Positions 50,260 to 60,509 of a DNA stretch of 64,000 bases are shown piece by piece. This stretch comes from Desulfatiglans sp. Its GTDB lineage: Bacteria > Desulfobacterota > DSM-4660 > Desulfatiglandales > HGW-15. Numbering within the stretch: the first letter of the stretch is position 1; every line of letters begins with the position of its first letter. The stretch spans positions 41,175 to 105,174 of the forward strand of contig JAAZBV010000069.1 of the NCBI GenBank assembly GCA_012513605.1, read 5' to 3'. The translations under genes and the position numbers were made by a program. The notes below the pieces were generated by a model. It saw only the letters and a list, made by a program, of their open reading frames with translations. It did no database searches and was not told where the DNA came from.

Positions 50260-51585
50260 ATGTTCGGGAGATATTTAAAAGATATAAAGATGGTAAACAA
50301 AGGGTCTCCACCAATCAAATTGCATGGGGCATGGGGTATCTTTTTTACCCTTTTCATTTTTCTCTTTATTGTTTCCGGCTGTTTAACAATTCCCATAAAA
50401 AAGGTTGACCCAATCAGTATAGAGCTGTTTCCTGCCTATGAAATGGCAGATGGCTCATCTGTTTCTCCTCAATCTGTTGCTGAGACCATACCTGATGTTG
50501 ATATACTTGCAATCGATAATAATATAAAAAGGCTTATTGATGAAAAGGTAACAGGCATAGGGGATCCGGAAAGGCGTCTTGTTAAACTTACAGAGCTTCT
50601 CGCAAAGGTAGTGAAGTATGACACTTTAAGTGACCTGTACGGTGTAAAGACAGCACAGCAGACCTTTGATACAGGCACTGGAAACTGTCTCTCATTCAGT
50701 AACCTGTTTGTTGCAGCATCAAGATATGCAGGTCTTTCATCAAGGTTCTCGGCGGTGCCTACATTACCCAACTGGTCAAGGGATGGAGAAGTACTCTTTT
50801 TTACAAGACACATTGGGGCTGCAGTTGATATCAGATATGTATATTCCCAGGTAGTCCACCTCAGAATGATTGATGATAAAGAAAAATTGATCACAGTGGA
50901 GGACTCTGTAAGGTATTTCTTTTCTCCTTCAGAGCTTACCCCTTATAATTACCGGGTAAGCGCATATTATAATGAGACAATTCCTGACAGCCGTGCCTTT
51001 GCGCAGTACTATAATAATATCGGGAGTAAACTCCTTGCAGAGGGTAATCCAAAGGAGGCTTACAGGTATTTTATCAAGGCGATCAAGGTTGATCCAGACC
51101 TTAGCTATGCGTGGTCTAACCTTGGGGTGGTGTACAAAAGAAACAACCAGCTTGAGGCGGCAGAGGCAGCATATCTCCAGGGGCTTTCAGTAACCCGTGG
51201 CTCAAAGGATACCAGCATCTTATCCATAATCAATAATCTTGCGCACCTATATGATGCAAAGGGTGACATGGAGAATGCCGCATTTTATAAAGAGCAAGTG
51301 GCATCCTTCAGGAATAAAAATCCCTATTACCAGTATGCAGCCGGAAAGAGCGCCTATCAGGATGCTTTTTATGAAAAATCGGTTGGGTATTTCAGAGAGG
51401 CTATCCGGTTAAAAAAGGATGAGCATCTGTTCCATTATGGACTGGCCCTTGCCTATCATAAGACCGGGGAGATGAAAAAGGCAGAGGCAAGTATCAATAA
51501 GGCAATACACTATGCCATGAGTGTAGATAAAAAGAATTTTTATGAAAAGGCACTTGCATCATTAAAAAACAGTGGCACATTTTAA
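50260..51585 (+). CDS. lipoprotein with transglutaminase-like domain and TPR repeats
   Basis: The 441-residue product has a hydrophobic segment ending in a lipobox (LFIVSGC), so it is probably a lipoprotein. Residues about 85-200 form a transglutaminase-like domain with a candidate nucleophile in DTGTGNCLSFSNLFVAASRY and a following His in TRHIGAAVDI. Residues about 245-435 contain at least four TPR units (YYNNIGSKLLAEGNPKEAYR, AWSNLGVVYKRNNQLEAAEA, YQYAAGKSAYQDAFYEKSVG, FHYGLALAYHKTGEMKKAEA). Such proteins act as periplasmic scaffolds or processing factors. Nothing ties it to the following sugar locus. Confidence 0.8.
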   Translation: MFGRYLKDIKMVNKGSPPIKLHGAWGIFFTLFIFLFIVSGCLTIPIKKVDPISIELFPAYEMADGSSVSPQSVAETIPDVDILAIDNNIKRLIDEKVTGIGDPERRLVKLTELLAKVVKYDTLSDLYGVKTAQQTFDTGTGNCLSFSNLFVAASRYAGLSSRFSAVPTLPNWSRDGEVLFFTRHIGAAVDIRYVYSQVVHLRMIDDKEKLITVEDSVRYFFSPSELTPYNYRVSAYYNETIPDSRAFAQYYNNIGSKLLAEGNPKEAYRYFIKAIKVDPDLSYAWSNLGVVYKRNNQLEAAEAAYLQGLSVTRGSKDTSILSIINNLAHLYDAKGDMENAAFYKEQVASFRNKNPYYQYAAGKSAYQDAFYEKSVGYFREAIRLKKDEHLFHYGLALAYHKTGEMKKAEASINKAIHYAMSVDKKNFYEKALASLKNSGTF

Positions 51586-51630
51586 TTAGTTTCCATCCAG
51601 AATTTGTCTATTTCTGAACGGACACTAATT
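51584..51630. repeat. palindromic repeat overlapping the lipoprotein stop
   Basis: AATTAGTtTCCatCCAGAAT and TTCTGaaCGGaCACTAATT form an imperfect 20-bp-arm hairpin. It could terminate the upstream transcript although no T-run follows. The remaining 230 bp to 51863 hold no gene I can support. Confidence 0.55.
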
Positions 51631-51863
51631 AACACCTGCATTATCATGCCCGCATCTGCCTGAAATGTGTCCTTTACCATCAATAGATACATTTAATTAA
51701 AACAGAAAAATATCAGAGTCTTGACAACAGGTGAGAGCGACAATATTATGTGCAGCCAATATCATCTTGTCAGAGTGGTATTATTGTCTCAGGGTCATTT
51801 TATAATGGTCCTGTCCCCCCGTAATAACATGATTAACTTGGCAGGTTAAAAGGAATAAACCAT

Positions 51864-53951
51864 ATGAAAACATATCTAAAAAAGATCGGCTTTATTGTCC
51901 TGGCACTAGCATCACTTTCTACTGCCAATGCTAAGGCAGAAGATGGTTACAGGCTGTGGCTGAGATATGACAGGACCGCAGAACATGAACTTGTCGTGCA
52001 ATATAAAGAAAATATTACTGAACTGGTTATCGAACATACAGACCCGGTAATAACAGCAGCCAGGGAGGAGTTGCAGGAGGGGTTAAATGGCATGCTTGGA
52101 GAAAAAATCAGTGTAAGCGAGAGTGTTTCAAAGGGTGGGGCGATTATCATCGGCACCCCCGAAGGCTCTTCCATTATCAGGCAGATGGTCAGCCGGACAG
52201 ATATAAGGCTCATGGGTAATGAGGGCTATATTATCAGGTCCATTGTACATGATAACCGTCCTGTAACCATAATAGCCGCGAATAGACCAGTAGGGGTTTT
52301 ATACGGGGCATTCCACTTTTTACGGCTTATACAGACCAGGAAGCCAATCAATAGTATATCAATCACCGAATCACCCCGAATTCAGAAGAGGCTCCTTAAT
52401 CACTGGGATAACCTTAACGGGAGTGTGGAACGGGGTTACGCAGGCAATTCCATCTGGAAATGGGATGAGCTGCCTGAAAAGGTGGATAAAAGGTACAGGG
52501 ATTATGCCCGCGCAAATGCATCGGTTGGTATTAATGGCACAGCCCTGAATAATGTAAACAGTCAGGCTGAGATATTGACCGGTAAATACATTAAAAAGGC
52601 CGCTAAAATTGCTGATGTGCTGCGCCCTTACGGGATCCATGTATATTTCAGCGTTAAATTTACAGCGCCTGTTGAGATTGGGGGGCTATCCACTTCTGAT
52701 CCACTTGACCCTGGTGTGCAGAAATGGTGGATGGGTAAGGCAAAAGAGATATACAAAAGTATCCCTGATTTTGGCGGCTTTCTGGTCAAGGCCTATTCTG
52801 AAGGGCAGCCCGGCCCGCAGAAATATGGCCGCACCCATGCGGATGGGGCAAACATGCTTGCTAAAGCGCTTGCACCCTATGGGGGTATAGTCATGTGGCG
52901 CTCATTTGTCTATGACCTTTCCATAGATTCTGATCGCACCAAGTGCGCCTACCTTGAGTTTGTGCCGCTTGATGGCAAGTTTAATGATAATGTACTGGTT
53001 CAGACCAAGAACGGCCCGGTGGACTTCCAGCCAAGGGAGCCCTTTAATCCCCTGTTCGGGGCCATGCCCAAGACACCCCTGATGATGGAGCTCCAGATAA
53101 CACAGGAATACACAGGCCAGGCAAAACACCTTGTTTATCTTGCGCCACAGTGGAAGGAGGTGCTCGATTCAGACACCTTTGCAAAGGGGAAAGGTACAAC
53201 GGTTGCGAAAATAATTGATGGTTCTGCTGAGGGGCATACACTTTCAGGCATAGCGGGTGTCTCAGGCATTGGCACAGATAGAAACTGGTCAGGCCACATA
53301 TTTTCACAGGCAAACTGGTATGCATATGGCAGGCTTGCATGGAACCCATCCCTCACATCTGCTGACATTGCTGATGAGTGGATCAGGATGACATGGTCAA
53401 ATGAACCGGATATTGTTGGTACAATCGAAAAGATCATGGCCGGTTCATGGGAGGCATGCGTTGATTACATGACCCCCCTGGGGCTTCATCACCTTATGGC
53501 TGAAGGGCATCATTACGGGCCCGGGCCTGATCATGTGAACCCTGTCAGGGATGACTGGAGTTCCACCTATTACCACAAAGCGGATCAGTTCGGCATAGGG
53601 TTTGACAGGAGTTCAACAGGCACTAAAGGGACAGGGCAGTATGCTGAGCCCCTTAAAACCCTGTGGGATTCACCTCAAACATGCCCTGAGAAATACCTTC
53701 TATGGTTTCATCACCTGCCCTGGACATTCCCCATGTCATCTGGAAGGACACTCTGGGAAGAGATAGAGTTCCACTATAACAGGGGAGTTATTGAGGTAAT
53801 TACCATGCAGCAGGATTGGGCATTGCTCAAAGAGAAGATTGACCAGGAGCGCTTTGATCATGTAGCTGAAAGGCTCACAATGCAACTGGAAAATGCAAAG
53901 GAATGGCGCGATGTGTGTGTTAAATACTTTGGCGGGTTTGCACAAAAATAA
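51864..53951 (+). CDS. GH67 alpha-glucuronidase
   Basis: The 695-residue product has a signal peptide (ASLSTANAKAE) and the GH67 plan: EDGYRLWLRYDR opening, the N-terminal domain with GAIIIGTPEGS, then the TIM barrel with LNHWDNLNGSVERGYAG, GGFLVKAYSEGQPGPQKYG, VMWRSFVYD and FVPLDGKFNDNV (acidic catalytic residues), and LMAEGHHYGPGPDH near the C-terminus. It removes 4-O-methyl-glucuronic acid from xylo-oligosaccharides. It heads a plus-strand set with the symporter, mannanase and epimerase, so hemicellulose breakdown is the common theme. Confidence 0.92.
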   Translation: MKTYLKKIGFIVLALASLSTANAKAEDGYRLWLRYDRTAEHELVVQYKENITELVIEHTDPVITAAREELQEGLNGMLGEKISVSESVSKGGAIIIGTPEGSSIIRQMVSRTDIRLMGNEGYIIRSIVHDNRPVTIIAANRPVGVLYGAFHFLRLIQTRKPINSISITESPRIQKRLLNHWDNLNGSVERGYAGNSIWKWDELPEKVDKRYRDYARANASVGINGTALNNVNSQAEILTGKYIKKAAKIADVLRPYGIHVYFSVKFTAPVEIGGLSTSDPLDPGVQKWWMGKAKEIYKSIPDFGGFLVKAYSEGQPGPQKYGRTHADGANMLAKALAPYGGIVMWRSFVYDLSIDSDRTKCAYLEFVPLDGKFNDNVLVQTKNGPVDFQPREPFNPLFGAMPKTPLMMELQITQEYTGQAKHLVYLAPQWKEVLDSDTFAKGKGTTVAKIIDGSAEGHTLSGIAGVSGIGTDRNWSGHIFSQANWYAYGRLAWNPSLTSADIADEWIRMTWSNEPDIVGTIEKIMAGSWEACVDYMTPLGLHHLMAEGHHYGPGPDHVNPVRDDWSSTYYHKADQFGIGFDRSSTGTKGTGQYAEPLKTLWDSPQTCPEKYLLWFHHLPWTFPMSSGRTLWEEIEFHYNRGVIEVITMQQDWALLKEKIDQERFDHVAERLTMQLENAKEWRDVCVKYFGGFAQK

Positions 53952-53968
53952 TTATAGGAGAGTTATAT

Positions 53969-55759
53969 ATGAATCTGCATGCAATTGACGTAGCTATAAT
54001 CCTGTTATATGTTGTAATTGTAATTATTATCGGCCTGATGATACGTAAAAAGGCTAGCGAGGGGATAACCAGCTATTTTCTTGGCGGAAAAAATCTTCCC
54101 TGGTACCTGCTTGGTGTATCAAACGCCTCTTCCATGTTTGATATCACCGGCACCATGTGGCTTGTAACCATCCTCTTTGTCTACGGCTTCAAGGGCACAC
54201 TTTTGCCGTGGCTATGGCCCACCTTCAACCAGATATTTCTTATGATATATCTTTCGCGCTGGATAAGGCGATCTAATGTTCTCACAGGGGCCGAATGGAT
54301 AGGGACGCGGTTCGGTTCAGGCAGGGGTGCAGAATTGAGCCGGTTGAGCGTTGCCATATTTGCAATAATATCTGTAACAGGATTTCTTATCTATTCATTT
54401 CAGGGGGTGGGCAGGTTCGCCTCTGTGGTGCTACCCTGGGAATTTTCCCATAACACATATGCTATTATGCTTATGACGGTAACAACCGTTTACGTTATCC
54501 TGGGGGGGATGTACAGTGTTGTGATAACAGACCTTATCCAGTTTCTTTTACTTGCATCGGTCTCAGTTATACTTGCTGCTATAGCGATGCAGCAGATAAG
54601 CCCCGAGATGCTTAATGCCGCTATCCCTGAGGGCTGGAGGTCTCTTGCCTTCGGCTGGAAACTTAATATAGACTGGAGCAGCCATATACCTGCAGTAAAT
54701 GATAAGATCGCATCCGACGGTTATGGGCTATTCACCTTTGTCATGATGATGATTATATTCAAGGGCATACTGAACAGCATGGCAGGTACTGCCCCCAATT
54801 ACGATATGCAGCGGGTGCTGGCCACAAAGTCACCAAAAGAGGCGGCCCTTATGAGCGGGCTTGTTTCTGTTGCCCTGTTCCCGCGCTGGCTCATGATTGC
54901 AGGGCTTACACTTATAGGTCTCTGCTTTTACAGCGGGGGGCTCAGGGAGATGGGGGCAGATATCGATTTTGAAAAGATCATGCCCTATGTGATCAATAAT
55001 TATATCCCGGTGGGTGTAACAGGGCTCGCTATTGCAGGGCTCATTGCAGCTTTCATGTCTACATTTGACTCCACGGTAAACGCAGGGGCAGCTTACATAG
55101 TAAATGATATCTATAAAAGGTATTTTAAACCTGATGCTGACAACAGGCATATCATACGCATGAGCTATATCGCATCGATTGCAATAGTGCTTGTGGGCAT
55201 TACATTTGGCACCCTTGCAACATCCATTCACTCTATCATGCAGTGGATTGTATCCGGCCTGGGAGGCGGATTTGCTGTGCCCAATATACTGAAATGGCAC
55301 TGGTGGAGACTCAACGGTTACGGCTATTTCTGGGGCATGCTCTTTGGCATTGCATCAGCCCTTTTGTGCCCTGTGATCTTTCCTGGAATGGACCCCCTGT
55401 ATGCTTTCCCATATATCATGGGGATAGCCGCCATTGCCTCTGTTATTGGCAGTCTTTTAACTGAACAGGATGAAGAAGAGGTGCTGATAAAATTCTATAC
55501 AACTGTAAGGCCATGGGGTTTCTGGGGGCAGATAAGGGAAAAGGCAATGAAGATAGATCCATCCTTTGCCTCGGAAATAAGCGCAGGAAGAGACCTGGTT
55601 AATGTCCTTGTGGGGATAATCTGGCAGATGACCTTTGTCTTTGTCCCCATACTTCTTGTGATGAAGTCATTTAAATGGATGATCATCGCAATTATCGTAA
55701 TGATAATTACCTCTCTCTTTTTAAAGAAAAACTGGTATGAGAGGCTAAATGATGATTAA
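53969..55759 (+). CDS. sodium:solute symporter family transporter
   Basis: The 596-residue SSS-family protein has about 13-14 membrane helices, the opening AIDVAIILLYVVIVIIIGLM, the ion-site helix YFLGGKNLPWYLLGVSNASS and AGLIAAFMSTFDSTVNAGAA (sodium-binding Ser/Thr in helix 8). It probably imports a sugar released by the adjacent glycosidases. It overlaps the mannanase start by 11 bases, so translation is coupled. Confidence 0.92.
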   Translation: MNLHAIDVAIILLYVVIVIIIGLMIRKKASEGITSYFLGGKNLPWYLLGVSNASSMFDITGTMWLVTILFVYGFKGTLLPWLWPTFNQIFLMIYLSRWIRRSNVLTGAEWIGTRFGSGRGAELSRLSVAIFAIISVTGFLIYSFQGVGRFASVVLPWEFSHNTYAIMLMTVTTVYVILGGMYSVVITDLIQFLLLASVSVILAAIAMQQISPEMLNAAIPEGWRSLAFGWKLNIDWSSHIPAVNDKIASDGYGLFTFVMMMIIFKGILNSMAGTAPNYDMQRVLATKSPKEAALMSGLVSVALFPRWLMIAGLTLIGLCFYSGGLREMGADIDFEKIMPYVINNYIPVGVTGLAIAGLIAAFMSTFDSTVNAGAAYIVNDIYKRYFKPDADNRHIIRMSYIASIAIVLVGITFGTLATSIHSIMQWIVSGLGGGFAVPNILKWHWWRLNGYGYFWGMLFGIASALLCPVIFPGMDPLYAFPYIMGIAAIASVIGSLLTEQDEEEVLIKFYTTVRPWGFWGQIREKAMKIDPSFASEISAGRDLVNVLVGIIWQMTFVFVPILLVMKSFKWMIIAIIVMIITSLFLKKNWYERLNDD

Positions 55760-57578
55760 TAAAAGGATAATGATATATCTCTTTTCTCTTATTTTTCTCT
55801 TTTTTAGCGTGAACAGTGCTGAGGCCGGTTTTAAAAATTTTGTAAGGGCTGATGTAGATAAACTCATGGATGGTGACATGGAATACAGGTTTATCTCCTT
55901 TAATATCCCGAACCTCCACATGATAGAAGACCACATGGTTTTTAGTGAGATGAACCCCTGGCGGCTCCCTGATACATATGAGCTTAACGATGCCATTGAG
56001 ACAGTGGCCCAGATGGGTGGTCAGGCAGTGAGGATATATGCCATCACTGTCAGACGCCCTGATGATCCCTCTGGCACTCCTAAGCATGTTCTTGGGCCTA
56101 ACGAGTTTAATGAAGAGGCATTTAAGGCCCTGGATAACATGATGGCCATTGCTGCAAAGCACGGGATCAGGGTTATTATCCCGCTCATGGATAACTGGCC
56201 ATGGATGGGTGGGAGAGAAGAGTATGCCGGTTTCAGGGGAAAGGGTAAGGATGCGTTCTGGACTGACCCTGAACTCAGAGAGGATTTTAAAAAGACCATA
56301 AGTTTTATAGTCAATCGCACCAACACTGTAACAGGTATTAAATACCGTGATGACATGGCCATCCTTGCATGGGAGACAGGTAATGAACTCACCAGCACAC
56401 CCGAATGGGTTGCTGATATTGCTGCCTATATAAGGAGCCTTGATAATAATCACCTTATAATAGATGGCTTTCACTCAAACATGATCAGGGAATCATCCCT
56501 TACTGACCCTAATATAAGCCTTGTCACAACGCATCACTATGAGCAGGATCCCGGGTTAATGGCCAGGAACATACGTAAAAACATGGATATGGCCAGGGGC
56601 AGGAAGCCCTATTTTGTGGGTGAGTTTGGTTTTATCAGCACAGTGGGTCTTGAGGCGGCAATCAATGCAATAATGGATTCCGGATCATCCGGTGGGCTTT
56701 CATGGAGCCTGCGTTTTCACAGCCGTGACGGTGGCTTTTACTGGCATTCTGAGATGCTTGGCCTTGGCCTTTATAAGGCATTTCACTGGCCCGGTTTTGA
56801 TTCAGGCAAAGACTATGATGAAACGAATGTCATGAAGATGATGCGTAAAAAGGCATTTGAAATCAGGGGAGAAAAGCTGCCGCCCATTCTTCCTCCAAAG
56901 GCGCCGGTAGTTATGGCCATTACCTCTCCCGCTTCCATCAACTGGCAGGGAAGCACAGGTGCATCAGGTTATGACATACAGAGAAGAGAGCTCGATAAAG
57001 GAGTATGGACAACTATTGAAACCGGTATATCGGATGCAGAGGAGGCATACCGCCCCCTTTATACAGATAAAGAAACCATGACTGGTAAGAGTTATGAATA
57101 CCGCGTCAGGGCAAGAAATTCTGCGGGCGAGTCAAAATGGTCAGAGGCTGCGGGGCCTGTTAATGGCATTGGTGAAATAATCTCTGACCCAATGATGCGA
57201 ACAGCAGATATATTTACAAGCGGGGGGAAGCTTGAATTCACAGTAAAAAATTCGAGGCAGGCAAAGGAGGATATATACAGGCTTTCAGGGGAAAAGGATG
57301 CCTTTATAGTATATTATCTCAATGACCCCTTTGATCAGTTCCAGATCGACTGTTTTTTCCCTGAAGTAGTAAGCTCTCCAAAGATAGAAATCAGTAAAGA
57401 TGGTATTAATTATTCTGAAATTGTAGTCACCTCTCAAAACTATTATGTTGAAGACAAGGCATACGGCTATTACAAGCCGGTAAGGTACATATATAAGCAG
57501 CATGGGCTTGATGCAAAATATCTAAAGGTCACATGGAAGGGCATTATGCAAATTGCCCATACGAATGTAGGCCCGTAA
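55749..57578 (+). CDS. GH5 beta-mannanase with fibronectin-like C-terminal domain
   Basis: The 609-residue product has a signal peptide (SLIFLFFSVNSAEAG). The GH5 barrel shows the acid/base Glu in ILAWETGNELTSTPEW and the nucleophile Glu in PYFVGEFGFISTVG, the layout of GH5 mannanases. An FN3-like domain covers about 395-480 (PASINWQGSTGASGYDIQRR, YEYRVRARNSAGESKWSEA), and a further beta-rich module ends the protein. It cuts beta-1,4-mannan outside the cytoplasm. Its stop overlaps the epimerase start (TAATG). Confidence 0.9.
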   Translation: MMINKRIMIYLFSLIFLFFSVNSAEAGFKNFVRADVDKLMDGDMEYRFISFNIPNLHMIEDHMVFSEMNPWRLPDTYELNDAIETVAQMGGQAVRIYAITVRRPDDPSGTPKHVLGPNEFNEEAFKALDNMMAIAAKHGIRVIIPLMDNWPWMGGREEYAGFRGKGKDAFWTDPELREDFKKTISFIVNRTNTVTGIKYRDDMAILAWETGNELTSTPEWVADIAAYIRSLDNNHLIIDGFHSNMIRESSLTDPNISLVTTHHYEQDPGLMARNIRKNMDMARGRKPYFVGEFGFISTVGLEAAINAIMDSGSSGGLSWSLRFHSRDGGFYWHSEMLGLGLYKAFHWPGFDSGKDYDETNVMKMMRKKAFEIRGEKLPPILPPKAPVVMAITSPASINWQGSTGASGYDIQRRELDKGVWTTIETGISDAEEAYRPLYTDKETMTGKSYEYRVRARNSAGESKWSEAAGPVNGIGEIISDPMMRTADIFTSGGKLEFTVKNSRQAKEDIYRLSGEKDAFIVYYLNDPFDQFQIDCFFPEVVSSPKIEISKDGINYSEIVVTSQNYYVEDKAYGYYKPVRYIYKQHGLDAKYLKVTWKGIMQIAHTNVGP

Positions 57579-58783
57579 TGGAAAATATTACAGATATAAA
57601 AACCGAATTTATTAATGAAGTCGGGCAGAGTATACTCCCCTTCTGGCTCAGGTTCAGCGTTGATAATAAAAATGGCGGATTTTATGGCAGGGTGGATAAC
57701 CTTGGCAATGCCATCCCTGATGCGCCCAAATCACTTATCCTTAACACCAGGATACTCTGGACATTTTCAGAGGCCTATTCCGCATTTGGTAGCATGGAAT
57801 ATCTTAAGATGGCCGACCATGCCTATGATTACCTGCATGAATTTTTCTATGACAGGGAGCATGGCGGCGTATATTGGCTTTTAGACAGTCAGGGTGTTCC
57901 CCTTGATGACAAAAAAAAGGCATATGGCCATGCCTTTCTTGTTTATGCCCTGGCCTCGTATTACAGGGTAACAGGTAAAAGGTCTGTGCTGGACAGTGCA
58001 GTTGGGGTTTTTAATCTCATTGAAAGGCATTTTCTTGATAAGGAGAATGGCGGGTATTTTGAAGCGGCCTTAAGGGACTGGTCTGTCGCAGAGGATATGC
58101 GGCTAAGCGCTATTGACATGAATGAAAAGAAATCCATGAATGCACATCTGCACATACTTGAGGCATATACAAATCTCCTGCGTGTGTGGAGGAACCCAAC
58201 GCTTAAGGAGCAATTGAAAAATCTCCTTAAGATCTTTCAGGATCATATCATAGACCAGAAGACCTCTCACTTTAATCTATTTTTTGATGAGGCATGGCAG
58301 ATAAAAAGCAGGCTGGTCTCGCCAGGGCATGATATAGAGGGGAGCTGGCTACTCTTTGAGTCTGCGGAACTTCTTAATGACCCTGATCTTAAGGCGGAGT
58401 TTAAAAATATATCTGCCCTTCTGGCAACCGCAGTGCTTGATCGATGCCTGGATCATGATGGAAGCCTTGTCTATGAAATACACCCTGACGGTGTAAAAAA
58501 TATGGAAAAACACTGGTGGGTGCAGGCAGAGGCAATGGTGGGATTTCTTAATGCATATGAGCTTACAGGGGAGAGGAAATTTTATGATGCCATGCTGAGG
58601 GTATGGGGCTATATTAAGAATAACCTTATTGATAAAGAAAATGCTGAATGGTTTTATAAACTGCTTCATGATGGAACGGTAGATGACAAGGAGCCAAAGA
58701 TCTCGGAATGGAAAGGACCATATCATAACAGCAGGGCATGTCTTGAGATCGCTGGAAGGTTAAACCGGATGAGTAAAGGTTAA
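57578..58783 (+). CDS. cellobiose/mannobiose 2-epimerase (AGE family)
   Basis: The start is ATG 57578, overlapping the mannanase stop. The 401-residue alpha/alpha-barrel has the AGE-family His residues (YGHAFLVYALASYYRVTG, NAHLHILEAYTNLLR, SPGHDIEGSWLLFESAEL, HWWVQAEAMVGFLNAYE). In mannan pathways it converts mannobiose to mannosyl-glucose. The product is then the substrate of the GH130 enzyme encoded at 59114. No signal peptide, so cytoplasmic. Confidence 0.92.
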   Translation: MENITDIKTEFINEVGQSILPFWLRFSVDNKNGGFYGRVDNLGNAIPDAPKSLILNTRILWTFSEAYSAFGSMEYLKMADHAYDYLHEFFYDREHGGVYWLLDSQGVPLDDKKKAYGHAFLVYALASYYRVTGKRSVLDSAVGVFNLIERHFLDKENGGYFEAALRDWSVAEDMRLSAIDMNEKKSMNAHLHILEAYTNLLRVWRNPTLKEQLKNLLKIFQDHIIDQKTSHFNLFFDEAWQIKSRLVSPGHDIEGSWLLFESAELLNDPDLKAEFKNISALLATAVLDRCLDHDGSLVYEIHPDGVKNMEKHWWVQAEAMVGFLNAYELTGERKFYDAMLRVWGYIKNNLIDKENAEWFYKLLHDGTVDDKEPKISEWKGPYHNSRACLEIAGRLNRMSKG

Positions 58784-58861
58784 AAAATAAAATTTATCTG
58801 TCATTCCCGGGCAGGAACATTGTTGTCAGGCTAAGGCGAAAAGCAAAAGCCTAAAACAATA

Positions 58862-58964
58862 TCTCACACAGAGGCGCAAAGAACACTAAGAGAATGAAAT
58901 GCTTTTTAAAATAATATTTTTTTTGTTTCATAACTTTGTGAGCTTTGTGACTTTGTGTGAGAAA
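58862..58964. repeat. inverted repeat, CACAGAGGC/TTTGTGTGAGA family
   Basis: TCTCACACAGAGGCGCAAAG mirrors CTTTGTGACTTTGTGTGAGA with about 9-bp internal period. It occupies much of the 330-bp gap between epimerase and GH130 genes; the rest of the gap has only the GAAGGA ribosome binding site of the next gene. Confidence 0.7.
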
Positions 58965-59113
58965 TGATTTTTCGTCTTGAATTATGGATAGATGTTTTTC
59001 TCGGGGATCTTAATATTATATCCCTTACCAGTAATGTGTTTTCGGTACGATATTTTTGTTAATTTGACGCCAATGCGGGCAGGCAGGAAGGGCAAACCTG
59101 TGAAGGATAAGAA

Positions 59114-60283
59114 ATGAAATCATATTTTGATGAGAGATTGAGTCAGATTAAGGGGTACCATGAAAAAATCATTGATCATAAAAATGAACCCCTGTTCAGC
59201 ATGCACGGTATCTACAAACGATATAAATACCCTGTAATAACAGCAGAGCACATCCCCCTTGAGTGGCGTTTTGATCTTGATAAGGAGAGAAACCCAAGGC
59301 TCCTTGAACGCGCGGGGATCAACTCCGTCTTTAACCCCGGCGCAATATTTTTTAATGGTAAATACTGTCTGGTGGTACGTGTGGAGGGGTGGGACAGAAA
59401 ATCATTCTTCGCTGTAGCTGAAAGCCCTGATGGCATCAATAACTTTCAATTCTGGCCTGAACCAGTTCTAATGCCTGAAACAGATGACCCCGATGTTAAT
59501 GTGTATGACATGAGGCTTACATTTCATGAGGACGGGTGGATATACGGGGTATTCTGTACAGAGCGTAAAGACCCTGATGCCCCGACATATGATCTGTCAT
59601 CAGCGATTGCAAAGGCAGGCATTGCACGAACAAAAGACCTAATAAACTGGGAAAGGCTGAGTGATCTTAAAACCGTCTCAGCCCAGCAGCGAAATGTAGT
59701 GCTCCATCCTGAATTTATAGATGGCAAATATGCATTTTACACAAGGCCACAGGATGGTTTTATTGAAACAGGTTCAGGGAGCGGGATCGGCTGGGGGCTC
59801 TCTACATCCATAGAAAATGCCAGAATTGGTGAAGAGGTTATTATTGATGAACGCATCTATCATACAATCAAGGAGACCAAAAACGGCCAGGGGCCAGCGC
59901 CCATAAAGACAGATAAGGGGTGGTTACACCTGGCACATGGTGTGCGCGGGACTGCTGCGGGTCTTCGTTATGTGCTCTACCTGTTTATGACAGAACTTAA
60001 GAGACCGTGGGTACGCACATATAACCCTGGTGGTTATCTTATTGCCCCGCAGGATGAAGAACGAATCGGTGATGTAAACAATGTAGTGTTTTGTAACGGC
60101 TGGATCAAAGACCCTGATGGAAGGGTGCTGATATATTATGCATCATCAGATACCCATGTCCATGTGGCAGAGACAGATGTGGATACACTCATTGATTATG
60201 CAATAAATACACCCCCTGATGCCCTGACGAGCGCCGGGAGCGTAAAGGAACGGTTAAAGATAATAAAGGGTAATTTTAGGTAA
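59114..60283 (+). CDS. GH130 mannosylglucose phosphorylase
   Basis: The 389-residue product follows the GH130_1 pattern: [36 protein letters not shown], the catalytic Asp in [20 protein letters not shown], and [20 protein letters not shown] (phosphate-binding region). It phosphorolyses 4-O-beta-mannosyl-glucose to mannose-1-phosphate and glucose, completing the route mannan to mannobiose to mannosylglucose. Cytoplasmic. Confidence 0.93.
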   Translation: MKSYFDERLSQIKGYHEKIIDHKNEPLFSMHGIYKRYKYPVITAEHIPLEWRFDLDKERNPRLLERAGINSVFNPGAIFFNGKYCLVVRVEGWDRKSFFAVAESPDGINNFQFWPEPVLMPETDDPDVNVYDMRLTFHEDGWIYGVFCTERKDPDAPTYDLSSAIAKAGIARTKDLINWERLSDLKTVSAQQRNVVLHPEFIDGKYAFYTRPQDGFIETGSGSGIGWGLSTSIENARIGEEVIIDERIYHTIKETKNGQGPAPIKTDKGWLHLAHGVRGTAAGLRYVLYLFMTELKRPWVRTYNPGGYLIAPQDEERIGDVNNVVFCNGWIKDPDGRVLIYYASSDTHVHVAETDVDTLIDYAINTPPDALTSAGSVKERLKIIKGNFR

Positions 60284-60509
60284 CGGTGCCGGGCTCACGC
60301 ATTTATATGGAGTAGTGGAAAAGTGAACATAGGCGAAAAGGTAAATCAAAAAATGGTATTGCTATTTTATTAAATAAAAAACGAGACGGGATATGGACTT
60401 TGCCTGATGCATGTGAAATAATACCGCCCTGTAAAACCTTATTCCTGTTGCGATACCTGTAAATTTCGCGACCCCTGCCTGAAACAGGTTGATTTAGAGG
60501 AAGGACTGT

